A DNA stretch of 64,000 bases, from positions 62,681 to 126,680 of the forward strand of contig NZ_VTEI01000003.1 of assembly GCF_008180415.1 (NCBI RefSeq), written 5' to 3'. How positions within the stretch are numbered: position 1 is the stretch's first letter; each line of letters begins with the position of its first letter. The stretch is from Rossellomorea vietnamensis. Lineage in GTDB: Bacteria > Bacillota > Bacilli > Bacillales > Bacillaceae_B. Of this stretch, positions 8,341 to 16,846 are shown one piece after another. The translations under genes were made by a program, and so were the position numbers. The notes beneath the pieces were generated by a model, which worked only from the letters and a program-made list of their open reading frames with translations, was not told where the DNA came from and ran no database searches.

Positions 8341-9486
8341 ATGAACAAGAAGGTTTTATGGGGTTCAGCTTTAGCATTAGTTTTAATTATTACTGCTTCA
8401 GCTTTGGTGCTGAGCCAGTTTAGGCTGGCAGAGGATACTTCAGATGCTGCCCGGACATCCTCCCCGCACTCCTCCAATCAAAGTACACTTAAGGAGAAAT
8501 CGTATACAAGTCAGGCTGTTATCGGCGCTATTGGTGATGTTCTCCTTCATAATACTGTCTATCAGGATGCGCAAGATGGAGGCGCTTACGATTTTATGCC
8601 AATGTTTCAAGATGTTGAAACCTTCTTGCAAAGTCCTGACTTTATGATTGCCAACCAGGAATCCCTTCCTGGAGGTGCACACTTGGGCGTCTCAAGTTAC
8701 CCTGCTTTCAACAGTCCCTACGAAATTGTAGATACTCTGCAAAAACTGGGAGTAGATGCTGTGACTACTGCAAACAACCATACATTGGATCAAGGTGAGA
8801 AAGGTGCATTGAGTGCCATATCTCATTATGAAGAAATAGGTATGCCCTATACCGGGTCTTTCAAGAGTCAGGAAGACCGGCAGAATATCAGAACCTTCAA
8901 TGTGAATGGAATTTCTTTTGCTTTGCTGGCTTATACATACGGGACGAATGGGATCCCTGTTCCTCAAGGACAGGATTACCTTGTAAACCTTATAGATTTG
9001 GATCTGATGAAGAATGATATATACAAAGCAAAGGAACTAGGGGTGGATATGGTAGTACTGGCTGCCCATTGGGGTAATGAATACGAGAGATATCCTAGTG
9101 ACAACCAGAAAATGCTTGCCCGTGAACTGACTGATGCAGGGGTGGATTTGATTATCGGCCATCACCCGCATGTACTTCAGCCCATCGAAAAGATGATCAC
9201 CAAAGACGGACGTGAAGCTGTCGTTATATATTCATTGGGGAATTTCCTGTCCGGCCAGGACGGTGAGCTGAAGAACATAGGCGGCATTGCCAATGTTACG
9301 GTGCAGAAAGTGATCGATGAAAACGGAAAACGAATCACGTTTCCGGAAATCAGCTTTCAACCTACATTTGTCACTCAGTCTCAGTATAAAAATTATCGTA
9401 TCCTTCCTCTTGATGCAGCACATCAGAGCGGATTGGTTTCTTTTCCCGAAGAGGAAATGGTCTCTCATGTGATGAGTATAGAGTAG
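8341..9486 (+). CDS. CapA-family metallophosphatase-like protein
   Basis: A 381-aa exported or membrane-anchored protein. An N-terminal hydrophobic segment (residues 5-25) is followed by a low-complexity Ser/Thr linker and a PGA_cap (CapA/PgsA) domain with a metallophosphatase fold. Diagnostic segments are IGAIGDVLLHNTVY, FMIANQESLPGG, TTANNHTLDQGE, VVLAAHWGNEYE and IIGHHPHVLQPIE. In poly-gamma-glutamate systems such proteins act with CapB/CapC, but no capB or capC is nearby, so a role in polymer synthesis is not supported. It may act in cell-envelope metabolism. Confidence 0.85.
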   Translation: MNKKVLWGSALALVLIITASALVLSQFRLAEDTSDAARTSSPHSSNQSTLKEKSYTSQAVIGAIGDVLLHNTVYQDAQDGGAYDFMPMFQDVETFLQSPDFMIANQESLPGGAHLGVSSYPAFNSPYEIVDTLQKLGVDAVTTANNHTLDQGEKGALSAISHYEEIGMPYTGSFKSQEDRQNIRTFNVNGISFALLAYTYGTNGIPVPQGQDYLVNLIDLDLMKNDIYKAKELGVDMVVLAAHWGNEYERYPSDNQKMLARELTDAGVDLIIGHHPHVLQPIEKMITKDGREAVVIYSLGNFLSGQDGELKNIGGIANVTVQKVIDENGKRITFPEISFQPTFVTQSQYKNYRILPLDAAHQSGLVSFPEEEMVSHVMSIE

Positions 9487-9492
9487 TAACAG

Positions 9493-9529
9493 ACAAAAAT
9501 CCTGCCAGTATAAAGGCAGGATTTTTGTC
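9493..9529. terminator. Bidirectional terminator
   Basis: Near-perfect hairpin AAAAATCCTGCC / GGCAGGATTTTTGT between convergent genes, with A/T tracts on both sides. Confidence 0.85.
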
Positions 9530-9790
9530 TTAATGAGGGGCAGGAAACAGAACATGGTGGAACATCACAGCTGTAATAGCCAGTAGCGCTAGTATAAAAA
9601 CTGCTGAGGTAAAGGCTTTTTTCAAGCCTTTTTGGAAAAGCCAGAGCAATACAGCATATAAACCGGCAGTTGCAGCAATGAACCCAAGTGCTTCCATTCT
9701 ATAATCAGGCTTCAGCTGCAGGAACGTCATAATGGTCAAGCCGCCGAATATACCTGCTCCTATAATGATAAGAAGTTTCAGGTTGCTCAA
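9530..9790 (-). CDS. Small membrane protein of unknown function
   Basis: An 86-aa protein with three hydrophobic segments (about residues 5-22, 32-50 and 60-82) and a short charged loop. I do not recognise the family. There is no ATG near the 5' end: TTG 9790 is preceded by AAGGAG at 9 nt, whereas the upstream in-frame TTG at 9799 abuts the Shine-Dalgarno sequence, so I prefer 9790. It is convergent with the CapA-like gene and shares its terminator. Confidence 0.6.
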   Translation of the reverse strand: MSNLKLLIIIGAGIFGGLTIMTFLQLKPDYRMEALGFIAATAGLYAVLLWLFQKGLKKAFTSAVFILALLAITAVMFHHVLFPAPH

Positions 9791-9946
9791 TCTTTTCAAC
9801 TCCTTTTACCTTTATGTATTAGTATTAAAGATAACACGGAGAGTATGCCCTCTTCCAATCATTCACTTTTGTGAGCCGATGATTGGCTGAAGAAAAGGAA
9901 AACATCATATAATAGACGAAGACAGCGACAAGAAAGGAGTACAACG

Positions 9947-10237
9947 ATGAATATTTCTTTTTCCGATGAGGCGTTGAAATGGTTTAAGGAAGAGATGAAT
10001 ATTGAAGATGGGGATTTTGTCCGTTTCTATGTACGGTATGGCGGTTCAAGCCCCCTTCACGAATCGTTCTCTTTAGGGGTTAATAAAGAAGAACCCATTG
10101 ATATAGGTTCTAAAAAAGAAGTGGACGGAACGACCTTCTTTGTGGAAGAAAATGACCTATGGTTCTTTATGGAGCATGATCTCTACGTTAATTTTAATGA
10201 AAAACTGCATGAACCCTCTTATGAATACAAAAAATAA
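9947..10237 (+). CDS. yneR: HesB-like domain protein YneR
   Basis: A 96-aa protein of the YneR/HesB-like (Fe-S biosynthesis domain) family, beginning MNISFSDEALKWFKEEM and containing FVRFYVRYGGSSP. It has no cysteine, so it cannot use the Cys ligands of true A-type Fe-S carriers such as IscA; this is typical of the YneR branch, whose function is unknown. The start is ATG 9947 with AAAGGAG upstream. In B. subtilis it is adjacent to plsY (yneS). Confidence 0.85.
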   Translation: MNISFSDEALKWFKEEMNIEDGDFVRFYVRYGGSSPLHESFSLGVNKEEPIDIGSKKEVDGTTFFVEENDLWFFMEHDLYVNFNEKLHEPSYEYKK

Positions 10238-10239
10238 AA

Positions 10240-10279
10240 GAAGTGAAGGCCGGATTACACCGCCTTCACTTCTTTCTTT
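10240..10279. terminator. Bidirectional terminator yneR / histidine kinase
   Basis: GAAGTGAAGGC pairs with GCCTTCACTTC over a short loop, with T-rich tracts on both sides, between convergent genes. Confidence 0.85.
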
Positions 10280-13106
10280 ACTTCTTAAGATTTTTCAAGA
10301 CCATATTTGTCAACTTGCTTGGTGAGTATGGTTTTACAAGGAACCCGTCAGCTCCGAGTGACATTACCTTTTCCCTTTCGTCGAGGGCAGTCGAGACGAA
10401 CACCGGTATGTCCCTGAGCCCGGCGTCTGCCTTAACTGCCTGGAGAATATCAAGACCATCCATCTGGGACATGCTTAACATAATATCCAGAATGATGGCA
10501 TCCGGCGAATTTATTTTTATAAACTTCAATGCTTCTTCACCATTCGAAAAAGTCTTGATGATAAAACCGCTCTCCGCCAGTTCGTTAGACAGCAGGGAAG
10601 CCAGCTGCTGATCGTCTTCCACAACTACGATCCGCCTTCCTTCTGTATCAGAAAAGTAAGACTCTGAGTCTGTTTCAGCAATGCCTGAAACCTTAGGAAG
10701 AATAACGGTAAATGTACTTCCTTTGCCAAGCTCTGTTTTCAAAGAAATATCTCCATCATGAGCTTTTATAATCTCTTTGGCAATAGCGAGACCCAGACCC
10801 GTTCCACCGATTTTTCTTCTGTCTGAATTATCAACACGGAAAAATTTCGTGAAAAGGTTTGGCACGGCATCTTCCGGTACGCCAAGTCCTTCATCAGCAA
10901 TTGAAATATGCAGATCATCTGAGACTGTTTTCAATTGAACTGTTATATTCCCGCCTTCAGGCGAATATTTAACTGCATTTTGTATTAAATTTTGAAATAC
11001 TTGAACAAGTTTATCCCTGTCTCCCAGGACAGTGTCTTCTCCTGAATTGCTGACAAATTGGATATCATGGATATCTGTATTGATTTTTATACCTTCTATC
11101 ACTTTTTTCAAGATAGGAGTAAGCTGCTCGTACTTTTTATCGTAAGTCTGCTTCCCTGATTCCATCCTTTGCACATCCAGAAAGTCATTGATAAGCGCAG
11201 TCAGCCGGTTTGCTTCCTGGTATATAGTATTCAAGTATTTTTTTTGTCTTTCAGGTTTCAGCTCCCGGTTAATCAACAGTTCAGTATAACCAAGGACACT
11301 TGCAAGCGGAGTTCGCAATTCATGTGAAACGGTACTCACCAGTTCATTTTTCATCTGGTCCGCCTCATATTCTTTCGTAAAGTCTCTATGAACCAGGACC
11401 CAGCCGGAAAGGATTTCATTTCTATATAATGGTTCAGCGTATACCTGTATCATCTTCGATTGGCCGTTAATAAGCTTGTATTGAGTCTGCTTGGAAACAC
11501 CAGCCTCACTGGTGAACAAGTTATTAACAAAGCTTAAAAGCTCCTCGGGTCTTTCCACCATATCTCTTATTCCCTCAAACCATTGAGAGAACATTTTTTC
11601 TGTTTCTTGTTTCGGGTTGCTGCACCCATAAATAGAACAAAAAGTATCATTGATATGGAGGATTCTTCCTTTTGCGTCGAGAAGCTGGATCCCTTCATGA
11701 ATAGTATTCAATATATCGTTATTCATGATCCGGTCTGCTTCTGAGGTTTCAAAAACTTTGATCTTCTCCAATGAGATGGAGACCTGTTTGGACAAAGAAA
11801 AATACTCTTGTATCTCTTCGGCAGAATATCCTTCAGAAAAGCGTGTATAAACCATCACCGCTTCAATATTTCCTTCGTGAGATAAAACGGGCAGATACAA
11901 ATCCCAGCAAGGTTGTTCTTCAGAATGAATGCCTTTTTCTTCCCTCGGGATTTTTCTCTTGATTACAAAACCTTCTTCTTCCTCTTGTAACCTGTCGACA
12001 ATCCCATAACTCAGGGAGCGGATGAATTGTCCCGCCCCTTCATCCGACACTCCCCATTTCGCGAATGTCTTCTCTGCATCAAGAACAACGATCATCCCCC
12101 GGTCTGCATGAAGAACTCCTGAAAACCCTCTAACGATAGAGTTAAGTACTTTTTGTTTGTCCAAGGAATTCGAAAGGCTGTTGATGAGTTCATTGCGGTG
12201 GCGAAGCTGATTTTCGCGAATCTCCATTTGTCCGAGAAGGTTTTCCAGTTCGAACTGCTGTGCATGCAGTTCTTCCTGCTGTTCAGAAAGCTCATCATTA
12301 TTGTCTATCAAACGCTGCTCATTTTCCTTAATGGACGAGAGCATTTTGATAAAACTGGCTCTAAGGACAGCTATTTCGTCATCTCGCTTATCCGGCGTTA
12401 AATCAATTTCTGTTTCCTGTCCCTTGCTGACTGCGTCTGCTGCTATCGCCAGCTCTCTCAACGGCTTTCCAATCCGGTTCAAGCTTATACGGGTAATGGA
12501 TAACAAGACTATAAGCATGAATAATACAAACGCGAACATGATCCATTGCAGTTGTTGGTGAAGAGAAGCAAGCTTATCGCCATTTGCTTCTACTTGTTCA
12601 TCCAAACTTAAACGATACTTGTTCAAATTGTTCTGAAAGGTCTCTAACTGAGAAGTGGCAAAACTATTGGCCCGGTTGGCAATGGCGTCGATATTCCCTT
12701 GTTCATAATCTTCAAAAGTAGGCGGCAGCAAATCATTGAAATAAGTGATATAGAAAGAATTCATTTCCTGCAGGATGGATTGTTCCCTGCTGGTAAGCGG
12801 CAAATTACTGAACATATCAATACTTTGCTGTATCTCTTCCTGCTGGCCTAAGGCTCTTTCTTTCAGCCGCTCATTACCAAATGCCACATAACCCCTAACA
12901 TCCATGAAAGCCTTGTTGAAACCTTGGTCGATTTCAATGATAATCTCTTCTTTTTCTTCAGATAGGTTATTTTGGTGTTCAAAATCCCTCTGAATATGAA
13001 ATTGTATATAGAGTATGATGCTTGTCCCTATAAGGAACAAGATGATGAATAAAAACATCAGGTAGGCAAACCGCCTCGATAAACTTGTTTGAAAGTAGTT
13101 ATTCAT
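10278..13106 (-). CDS. Hybrid sensor histidine kinase (HAMP-GAF-PAS-HisKA-HATPase-REC)
   Basis: A 942-aa membrane kinase. TM1 is at about residues 14-36, then an extracytoplasmic helical CHASE3-like sensor, TM2 at about 188-206, HAMP at about 207-262, a coiled coil, a GAF-like region at about 305-450 and a PAS at about 460-575. HisKA carries the phospho-acceptor in VSHELRTPLASV (His about 595). The HATPase has NLIQNAVKYS and GGTGLGLAIAKE. A C-terminal receiver (about 824-942) has the acceptor Asp in AIILDIML and the Lys in FLVKPYSP. It overlaps the upstream response regulator by 8 nt, so the pair is translationally coupled. The signal is unknown. Confidence 0.93.
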   Translation of the reverse strand: MNNYFQTSLSRRFAYLMFLFIILFLIGTSIILYIQFHIQRDFEHQNNLSEEKEEIIIEIDQGFNKAFMDVRGYVAFGNERLKERALGQQEEIQQSIDMFSNLPLTSREQSILQEMNSFYITYFNDLLPPTFEDYEQGNIDAIANRANSFATSQLETFQNNLNKYRLSLDEQVEANGDKLASLHQQLQWIMFAFVLFMLIVLLSITRISLNRIGKPLRELAIAADAVSKGQETEIDLTPDKRDDEIAVLRASFIKMLSSIKENEQRLIDNNDELSEQQEELHAQQFELENLLGQMEIRENQLRHRNELINSLSNSLDKQKVLNSIVRGFSGVLHADRGMIVVLDAEKTFAKWGVSDEGAGQFIRSLSYGIVDRLQEEEEGFVIKRKIPREEKGIHSEEQPCWDLYLPVLSHEGNIEAVMVYTRFSEGYSAEEIQEYFSLSKQVSISLEKIKVFETSEADRIMNNDILNTIHEGIQLLDAKGRILHINDTFCSIYGCSNPKQETEKMFSQWFEGIRDMVERPEELLSFVNNLFTSEAGVSKQTQYKLINGQSKMIQVYAEPLYRNEILSGWVLVHRDFTKEYEADQMKNELVSTVSHELRTPLASVLGYTELLINRELKPERQKKYLNTIYQEANRLTALINDFLDVQRMESGKQTYDKKYEQLTPILKKVIEGIKINTDIHDIQFVSNSGEDTVLGDRDKLVQVFQNLIQNAVKYSPEGGNITVQLKTVSDDLHISIADEGLGVPEDAVPNLFTKFFRVDNSDRRKIGGTGLGLAIAKEIIKAHDGDISLKTELGKGSTFTVILPKVSGIAETDSESYFSDTEGRRIVVVEDDQQLASLLSNELAESGFIIKTFSNGEEALKFIKINSPDAIILDIMLSMSQMDGLDILQAVKADAGLRDIPVFVSTALDEREKVMSLGADGFLVKPYSPSKLTNMVLKNLKK

Positions 13107-13470
13107 CTTCTTTTAAAATTTCCTCCACTTTATCCACAAGCAGCATTGGGCTGAAAGGCTTAGAAAGGAAATAGTCTGCGCCCGCTTCCATTATCATCTT
13201 TTCATCAGACTTCTGGCTCTTGGCTGTCAGCATCATAATTTTTGTATTTTTATTAATACCACCGGTCCTAATGGTGCTGATAACCTCTAATCCCGTTTTG
13301 GCAGGCATCATATAATCGAGTAATATGAGGTCAAATTTCTTTGAGGCAGCCAGAGCCTCTGCTTCCTCTCCATCGCAAGCTTCGTGGATTTCGTAGCCTT
13401 CGTCTTCCAGAGTGTCGAGGATAAGGGAACGAAGGACATCTTCATCTTCGGCTAAAAGTAATTGTTTCAT
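13099..13470 (-). CDS. Single-domain response regulator (CheY-like)
   Basis: A stand-alone receiver of 123 aa with no output domain. The acidic pocket is LLLAEDEDVL, the acceptor Asp is in LILLDYMMP, Thr is in MMLTAKS and Lys is in LSKPFSP. It probably shuttles phosphate within a relay formed with the hybrid kinase downstream and the Hpt-containing GGDEF protein upstream. It is spaced 14 nt from the latter. This functional link is inference from operon structure. Confidence 0.92.
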   Translation of the reverse strand: MKQLLLAEDEDVLRSLILDTLEDEGYEIHEACDGEEAEALAASKKFDLILLDYMMPAKTGLEVISTIRTGGINKNTKIMMLTAKSQKSDEKMIMEAGADYFLSKPFSPMLLVDKVEEILKEDE

Positions 13471-13484
13471 TGCTGCACATCTCC

Positions 13485-15104
13485 CTATGAATGGTCCGTC
13501 AATTTCTTTAGATAAAAAAGGATCTTATTTTCGAGCGATTGAATCGAAAAAGGCTTTAAGACATAATCAGCCACACCTAATTCGATGGCTTGTATCATCT
13601 CTGTCTTTTTGGTTTCTGCTGAAAGCATCAGAACCGTAAAGGGATCGAAATCTGCTTGTTTCAATGTTTCTATCCCGCTCATTCCGTCCATGAAGATGTT
13701 AAGCAGGACCATCCCTTTCTGGTTTTGATTTATCCAGCCGCTCTCTAAAAACTGCTCTCCGCTTTCAAACTTGGAAATTTCAATGGGTATATTCTGATCA
13801 AAGGCTTTCTGCTTGATTGTATTGGCAAGCAGTACCTGCATGATGGGATCATCCTCCAGAAGAGCCAGTGAAACAGCTTTATGAGAAGAGGACATACTCC
13901 GGTCGAAAATTGTCACTTGGCTTCTTCCGTTTTCTTTCGATCGATAAAGAGCAAGGTCTGACATATCCAGCCAATAGGAAAGGGAAGTCGATACGTAGGC
14001 ATCCACCTCAACTATGCCGGAGGAGAAAGTACAAGTAAACTCATGGCCTCCTTCTGCCTCGAACGCAAAGGCAGAGAACTCATTTAGTATTTTCTCCAGG
14101 CGGTCTTTTCCTTTTTGAGCAGAAATCCCAGGAGAAAGCAGGACAAATTCCTCCCCTCCATATCTGACGAGAACTTCTTCGGGTTTTATTCGCTTTTGGA
14201 CAAAGCGTGAGAACTCTTTCAAAACGGTATCTCCAGTCAGGTGGCCGTATTGATCGTTCACATTTTTGAAGTAATCAAGATCCAGGAACGCTATGGAAAG
14301 GGCCAGTTCTTCTTCCAACTGCTTGGCACATAACTGTGTAAAAGAGTTACGCAGGTACTTGCGGTTATATAATCTTGTCAATTCATCCACAAGAATTAAA
14401 TGATCAACAAATCCTTTTCTTTCGACTTGCCTATTCACCCTTATGAAAAGCTCTTCCAGCAAGAAGGGTTTTTGTATAAAATCATCCGCGCCTTTTTGAT
14501 AACTTTCCATGCGCAGACTGTCTGAATTGTTTTCAGACATCATTACTACAGGTACATACTGTTTTTGTACAGTTTTGGAAATATGCGATAAGGTGTCCAG
14601 CCCCTTTTGGTCACTGAGGAATATATCCAGAAGAATACAGTCAGGTTTCACATCATATAACGCTGATATGGCTTTATCAGCATCAGTAAACCCAAAAACA
14701 TGAAATCCTCTCTTTTCAAGATAATCCTTAACACGAATGAGAAAGCTTGTATTATTTTCCACCAGAAATACAATTTTTCTTTTTTCATTTATATCTGCCA
14801 TCATGGGGAAATCAATTTCATTTTCATACTCAAACTGATAGCACTCTTTCAAAAGAGGTGAGATAATATCCTGGATACTCTTTCTGTTCCAGCCGGCCTC
14901 CCCTCTCCTGTCAACTATTGTCATCGATTCCGATGCGAGTCTGCCAATTTTCTCAAGTTCAATTGTAGGGGCAGTTCCGCTGATGGAATGAAAAAACCTC
15001 CTCACTTCGGATGAATCGATTTCTTTGTTGGAACTAAGCCATTCTGATAACTTCTTCCTGATATTATTAATAAGTTTGTGCTGATAAACTTTCATTTTGG
15101 TCAT
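13485..15104 (-). CDS. Hpt-REC-GGDEF-REC diguanylate cyclase
   Basis: A 539-aa soluble protein. An Hpt-like module has HSISGTA (His 39). REC1 (about 110-230) has acceptor Asp 160 in CILLDIF. The GGDEF domain (about 235-402) has an intact active site VRYGGEEF, predicting c-di-GMP synthesis from two GTP. REC2 (about 411-539) has Asn 469 in MVLLNIFMDG where the acceptor Asp should be. The RxxD inhibitory site is not evident upstream of GGEEF. GGAG lies 6 nt before ATG 15104. It is first in an operon with a lone receiver and a hybrid kinase, suggesting a phosphorelay that controls c-di-GMP. Confidence 0.9.
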   Translation of the reverse strand: MTKMKVYQHKLINNIRKKLSEWLSSNKEIDSSEVRRFFHSISGTAPTIELEKIGRLASESMTIVDRRGEAGWNRKSIQDIISPLLKECYQFEYENEIDFPMMADINEKRKIVFLVENNTSFLIRVKDYLEKRGFHVFGFTDADKAISALYDVKPDCILLDIFLSDQKGLDTLSHISKTVQKQYVPVVMMSENNSDSLRMESYQKGADDFIQKPFLLEELFIRVNRQVERKGFVDHLILVDELTRLYNRKYLRNSFTQLCAKQLEEELALSIAFLDLDYFKNVNDQYGHLTGDTVLKEFSRFVQKRIKPEEVLVRYGGEEFVLLSPGISAQKGKDRLEKILNEFSAFAFEAEGGHEFTCTFSSGIVEVDAYVSTSLSYWLDMSDLALYRSKENGRSQVTIFDRSMSSSHKAVSLALLEDDPIMQVLLANTIKQKAFDQNIPIEISKFESGEQFLESGWINQNQKGMVLLNIFMDGMSGIETLKQADFDPFTVLMLSAETKKTEMIQAIELGVADYVLKPFSIQSLENKILFYLKKLTDHS

Positions 15105-15138
15105 ATACTACTCCAGTAAAAAATTAATAGATAAGTAG

Positions 15139-15167
15139 AACGTACTATTATTATGGTCGTAAGTCAA
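15139..15167 (-). promoter_or_regulatory. Weak candidate promoter of the signalling operon
   Basis: TTGACT (read on minus, 15167..15162) is followed after 17 nt by TACGTT. The -10 is poor, so this is tentative. Confidence 0.25.
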
Positions 15168-15388
15168 TATGTCATTTTTCGACAAATTTTGTTGAGTAAG
15201 CATCCCTGGTTCTTTGTGTGTACAATCTCTATGAGCTTTTTGTTTGAATAGGGAGAGAGGTTCTTTTTTGCCTGCCGGCTTAGATTAGGAAAATAATGGC
15301 TCTGTATTCGAAGATTAAGATTATAATTGAACGAACGAGAAAGAGAAGAACCCTCCATAATGACTTACTCGGAAGGAGACCAAGAGCT

Positions 15389-15451
15389 ATGATTTCAATT
15401 AAATATAGAAAACAGAGCTTCAAAGACATCCTTAAAAGATTTATTGCATAA
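15389..15451 (+). CDS. Possible 20-aa cationic peptide
   Basis: ATG 15389 is preceded by GGAAGGAG at 10 nt and opens a frame of 20 codons ending in TAA. The peptide begins MISIKYRKQSF and ends ILKRFIA; it is strongly basic and could form an amphipathic helix. It lies alone in the roughly 365-bp gap between the GGDEF gene and yneQ, which otherwise shows nothing but weak promoter-like sequence. It may be a chance ORF; the strong Shine-Dalgarno sequence is the only support. Confidence 0.25.
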   Translation: MISIKYRKQSFKDILKRFIA

Positions 15452-15469
15452 ATATAGACGAGGAAATTT

Positions 15470-15778
15470 TTAACGGATAAATCGGTTCAAATGAGTATGA
15501 AGCTTTTCTCTCTCAAGGATCATTTTTTGCTTTTCTCCCAAGAGATCAAAGTGAGGATAGTCCTTTTTGCGATCATCAATCCATTCCCTCTTTAATCCAT
15601 ATTGTTTTCCCCACTCTGCAAGTGCCTCTATATCCTTTGCTCCTGCCTTTGTAACAGTTTTGCATCCCGGAAACCGTTCATCCAGCCAAAAATGGGTAAG
15701 AAAGGCTATTTCTCCATTGTCGATTTCTTTTTTCCATTTTTTTAAATCTTCTCTGTTAATCCCAAATGCCATGTCCAT
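15470..15778 (-). CDS. yneQ: Conserved protein YneQ
   Basis: A 102-aa soluble protein matching Bacillus YneQ, with MAFGINREDLKKWKKEI and IAFLTHFWLDERFPGC near the N-terminus. The function is unknown. GAGG lies 5 nt before ATG 15778. It follows yneP with a 10-nt gap, so the two are probably cotranscribed, as in B. subtilis. Confidence 0.85.
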   Translation of the reverse strand: MDMAFGINREDLKKWKKEIDNGEIAFLTHFWLDERFPGCKTVTKAGAKDIEALAEWGKQYGLKREWIDDRKKDYPHFDLLGEKQKMILEREKLHTHLNRFIR

Positions 15779-15788
15779 CTAACCTCTT

Positions 15789-16205
15789 TTACTTTTTTGC
15801 CTTCTCGTATGCTTCATGCCAGTCAGGAAATTGTCTCTTTACTGATATCGGCCGGAACGAATCTTTTCTAACACAAACATGCTTAGAATTAGCCGTAACA
15901 GAGAGTGCTCCTTGTTCATTCAAAATTTCATACCCGTATGTAACCCTTAATCCATCGTAAGACTCTATCCATGTCTTAACGATGGCTTCTTCACCGTACC
16001 TTACTGGGCTTTTATAACTGATTTCTATATCAATGACAGGGGAAATAATTCCGTCCTTTTCCATATCGGCATATTTAAACCCCAGTTCTTCTATAAGCTT
16101 GGTTCTCCCCAATTCCATCCAAACTAGATAATTCGCATGGTAAACAACTCCCATTTGGTCTGTCTCTGCATAACGCACTTCTATTTTTTTCTCAGATATG
16201 TACAT
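15789..16205 (-). CDS. yneP: Acyl-CoA thioesterase YneP (hotdog fold)
   Basis: A 138-aa 4HBT-family thioesterase that hydrolyses acyl-CoA. The family motif is VRYAETDQMGVVYHANYLVWME (residues 10-31), containing the catalytic Asp of the YbgC/4HBT type. It lies upstream of yneQ in the conserved yne block. The physiological substrate is not known. Confidence 0.88.
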   Translation of the reverse strand: MYISEKKIEVRYAETDQMGVVYHANYLVWMELGRTKLIEELGFKYADMEKDGIISPVIDIEISYKSPVRYGEEAIVKTWIESYDGLRVTYGYEILNEQGALSVTANSKHVCVRKDSFRPISVKRQFPDWHEAYEKAKK

Positions 16206-16273
16206 TTAAAAATCACCTTATCCTTATTGATTATTATTACTAAGTTTATCATATTTGCTGCTCTGCCCATAGA

Positions 16274-16303
16274 AGAAGCTGCCGGAACTTTTCCGACAGC
16301 TTG
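16274..16303 (-). terminator. Terminator after tlp
   Basis: AAGCTGTCGGAA / TTCCGGCAGCTT hairpin followed by CTTCTTCT on the minus strand. Confidence 0.65.
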
Positions 16304-16306
16304 AGT

Positions 16307-16561
16307 TTATTGGTACTGATTATTTTGGCCGTTTTTTTGAAAAGCGGCTTCTTCCTTGATTTCACTTCTAAATGCATCAATGCTTTCACGTCTGCGATCA
16401 TTTTTAGCTTGAATCGATTGAATTTGTTCCTCACTGTCAGTATAGGCCAGCGATTCTTCAGCTCTTTCCATATTTTGAATCGTATGGAACACCTTGCTTT
16501 GAAGTTTTTCAACATTATCACTGCGGTCATCCGGGTTTGGACGGTTCTGTTGTTCAGCCAT
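16307..16561 (-). CDS. tlp: Small acid-soluble spore protein Tlp
   Basis: An 84-aa spore core protein of the Tlp family. The diagnostic PNPDDRSDNVEKLQ lies close to the N-terminus and RRESIDAFRSEI near the C-terminus; the rest is predicted helical. The start is ATG 16561 (MAEQQN) with AAAGGAGG upstream, not the longer in-frame GTG-type extension. sspN is 37 nt upstream, matching the forespore-expressed sspN-tlp operon of B. subtilis. Confidence 0.93.
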   Translation of the reverse strand: MAEQQNRPNPDDRSDNVEKLQSKVFHTIQNMERAEESLAYTDSEEQIQSIQAKNDRRRESIDAFRSEIKEEAAFQKNGQNNQYQ

Positions 16562-16598
16562 GTTGGTTCCTCCTTTTAATAAGGGTTTTCTTTTGAAG

Positions 16599-16742
16599 TC
16601 ATTCACCTTTTGTCTGAATTACCTGTGCGTGCTTCCCTGACTTGTCCTGCATTTGTTTTCCCTTATTTCCACCAGCTTCACGAGGCTGGGTTCCAAGATG
16701 GTTCGGTACAAAATGTTCACTGTTTCGTTTTGGGTTGCTCAT
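16599..16742 (-). CDS. sspN: Small acid-soluble spore protein N
   Basis: A 47-aa protein matching SspN: it begins [19 protein letters not shown] and contains [15 protein letters not shown]. It is deposited in the spore core. It is cotranscribed with tlp by analogy with B. subtilis, where sigma-G drives the pair. Unusually, its Shine-Dalgarno sequence (AGGGAGGGA) is the 3' arm of a perfect 9-bp hairpin; see the separate entry. I could not find a convincing sigma-G promoter. Confidence 0.92.
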   Translation of the reverse strand: MSNPKRNSEHFVPNHLGTQPREAGGNKGKQMQDKSGKHAQVIQTKGE

Positions 16743-16785
16743 AAAAAAATCCCTCCCTTAGTTAATAGAATTTCCAAAGGGAGGG
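16743..16785 (-). promoter_or_regulatory. Terminator-like hairpin containing the sspN ribosome binding site
   Basis: On the minus strand CCCTCCCTT, a 17-nt loop and AAGGGAGGG form a perfect 9-bp stem, followed by ATTTTTTT and then the sspN ATG. The hairpin looks like the terminator of the gene upstream (fbpA-like), yet its 3' arm is the only Shine-Dalgarno sequence for sspN. Transcripts starting upstream would be terminated or translationally masked. Confidence 0.6.
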
Positions 16786-16846
16786 AAGATATGAGTGTAC
16801 TTTCATTAGTTATTCCTGCCTGCAATGGCAAAAGAATGCTATTGGT

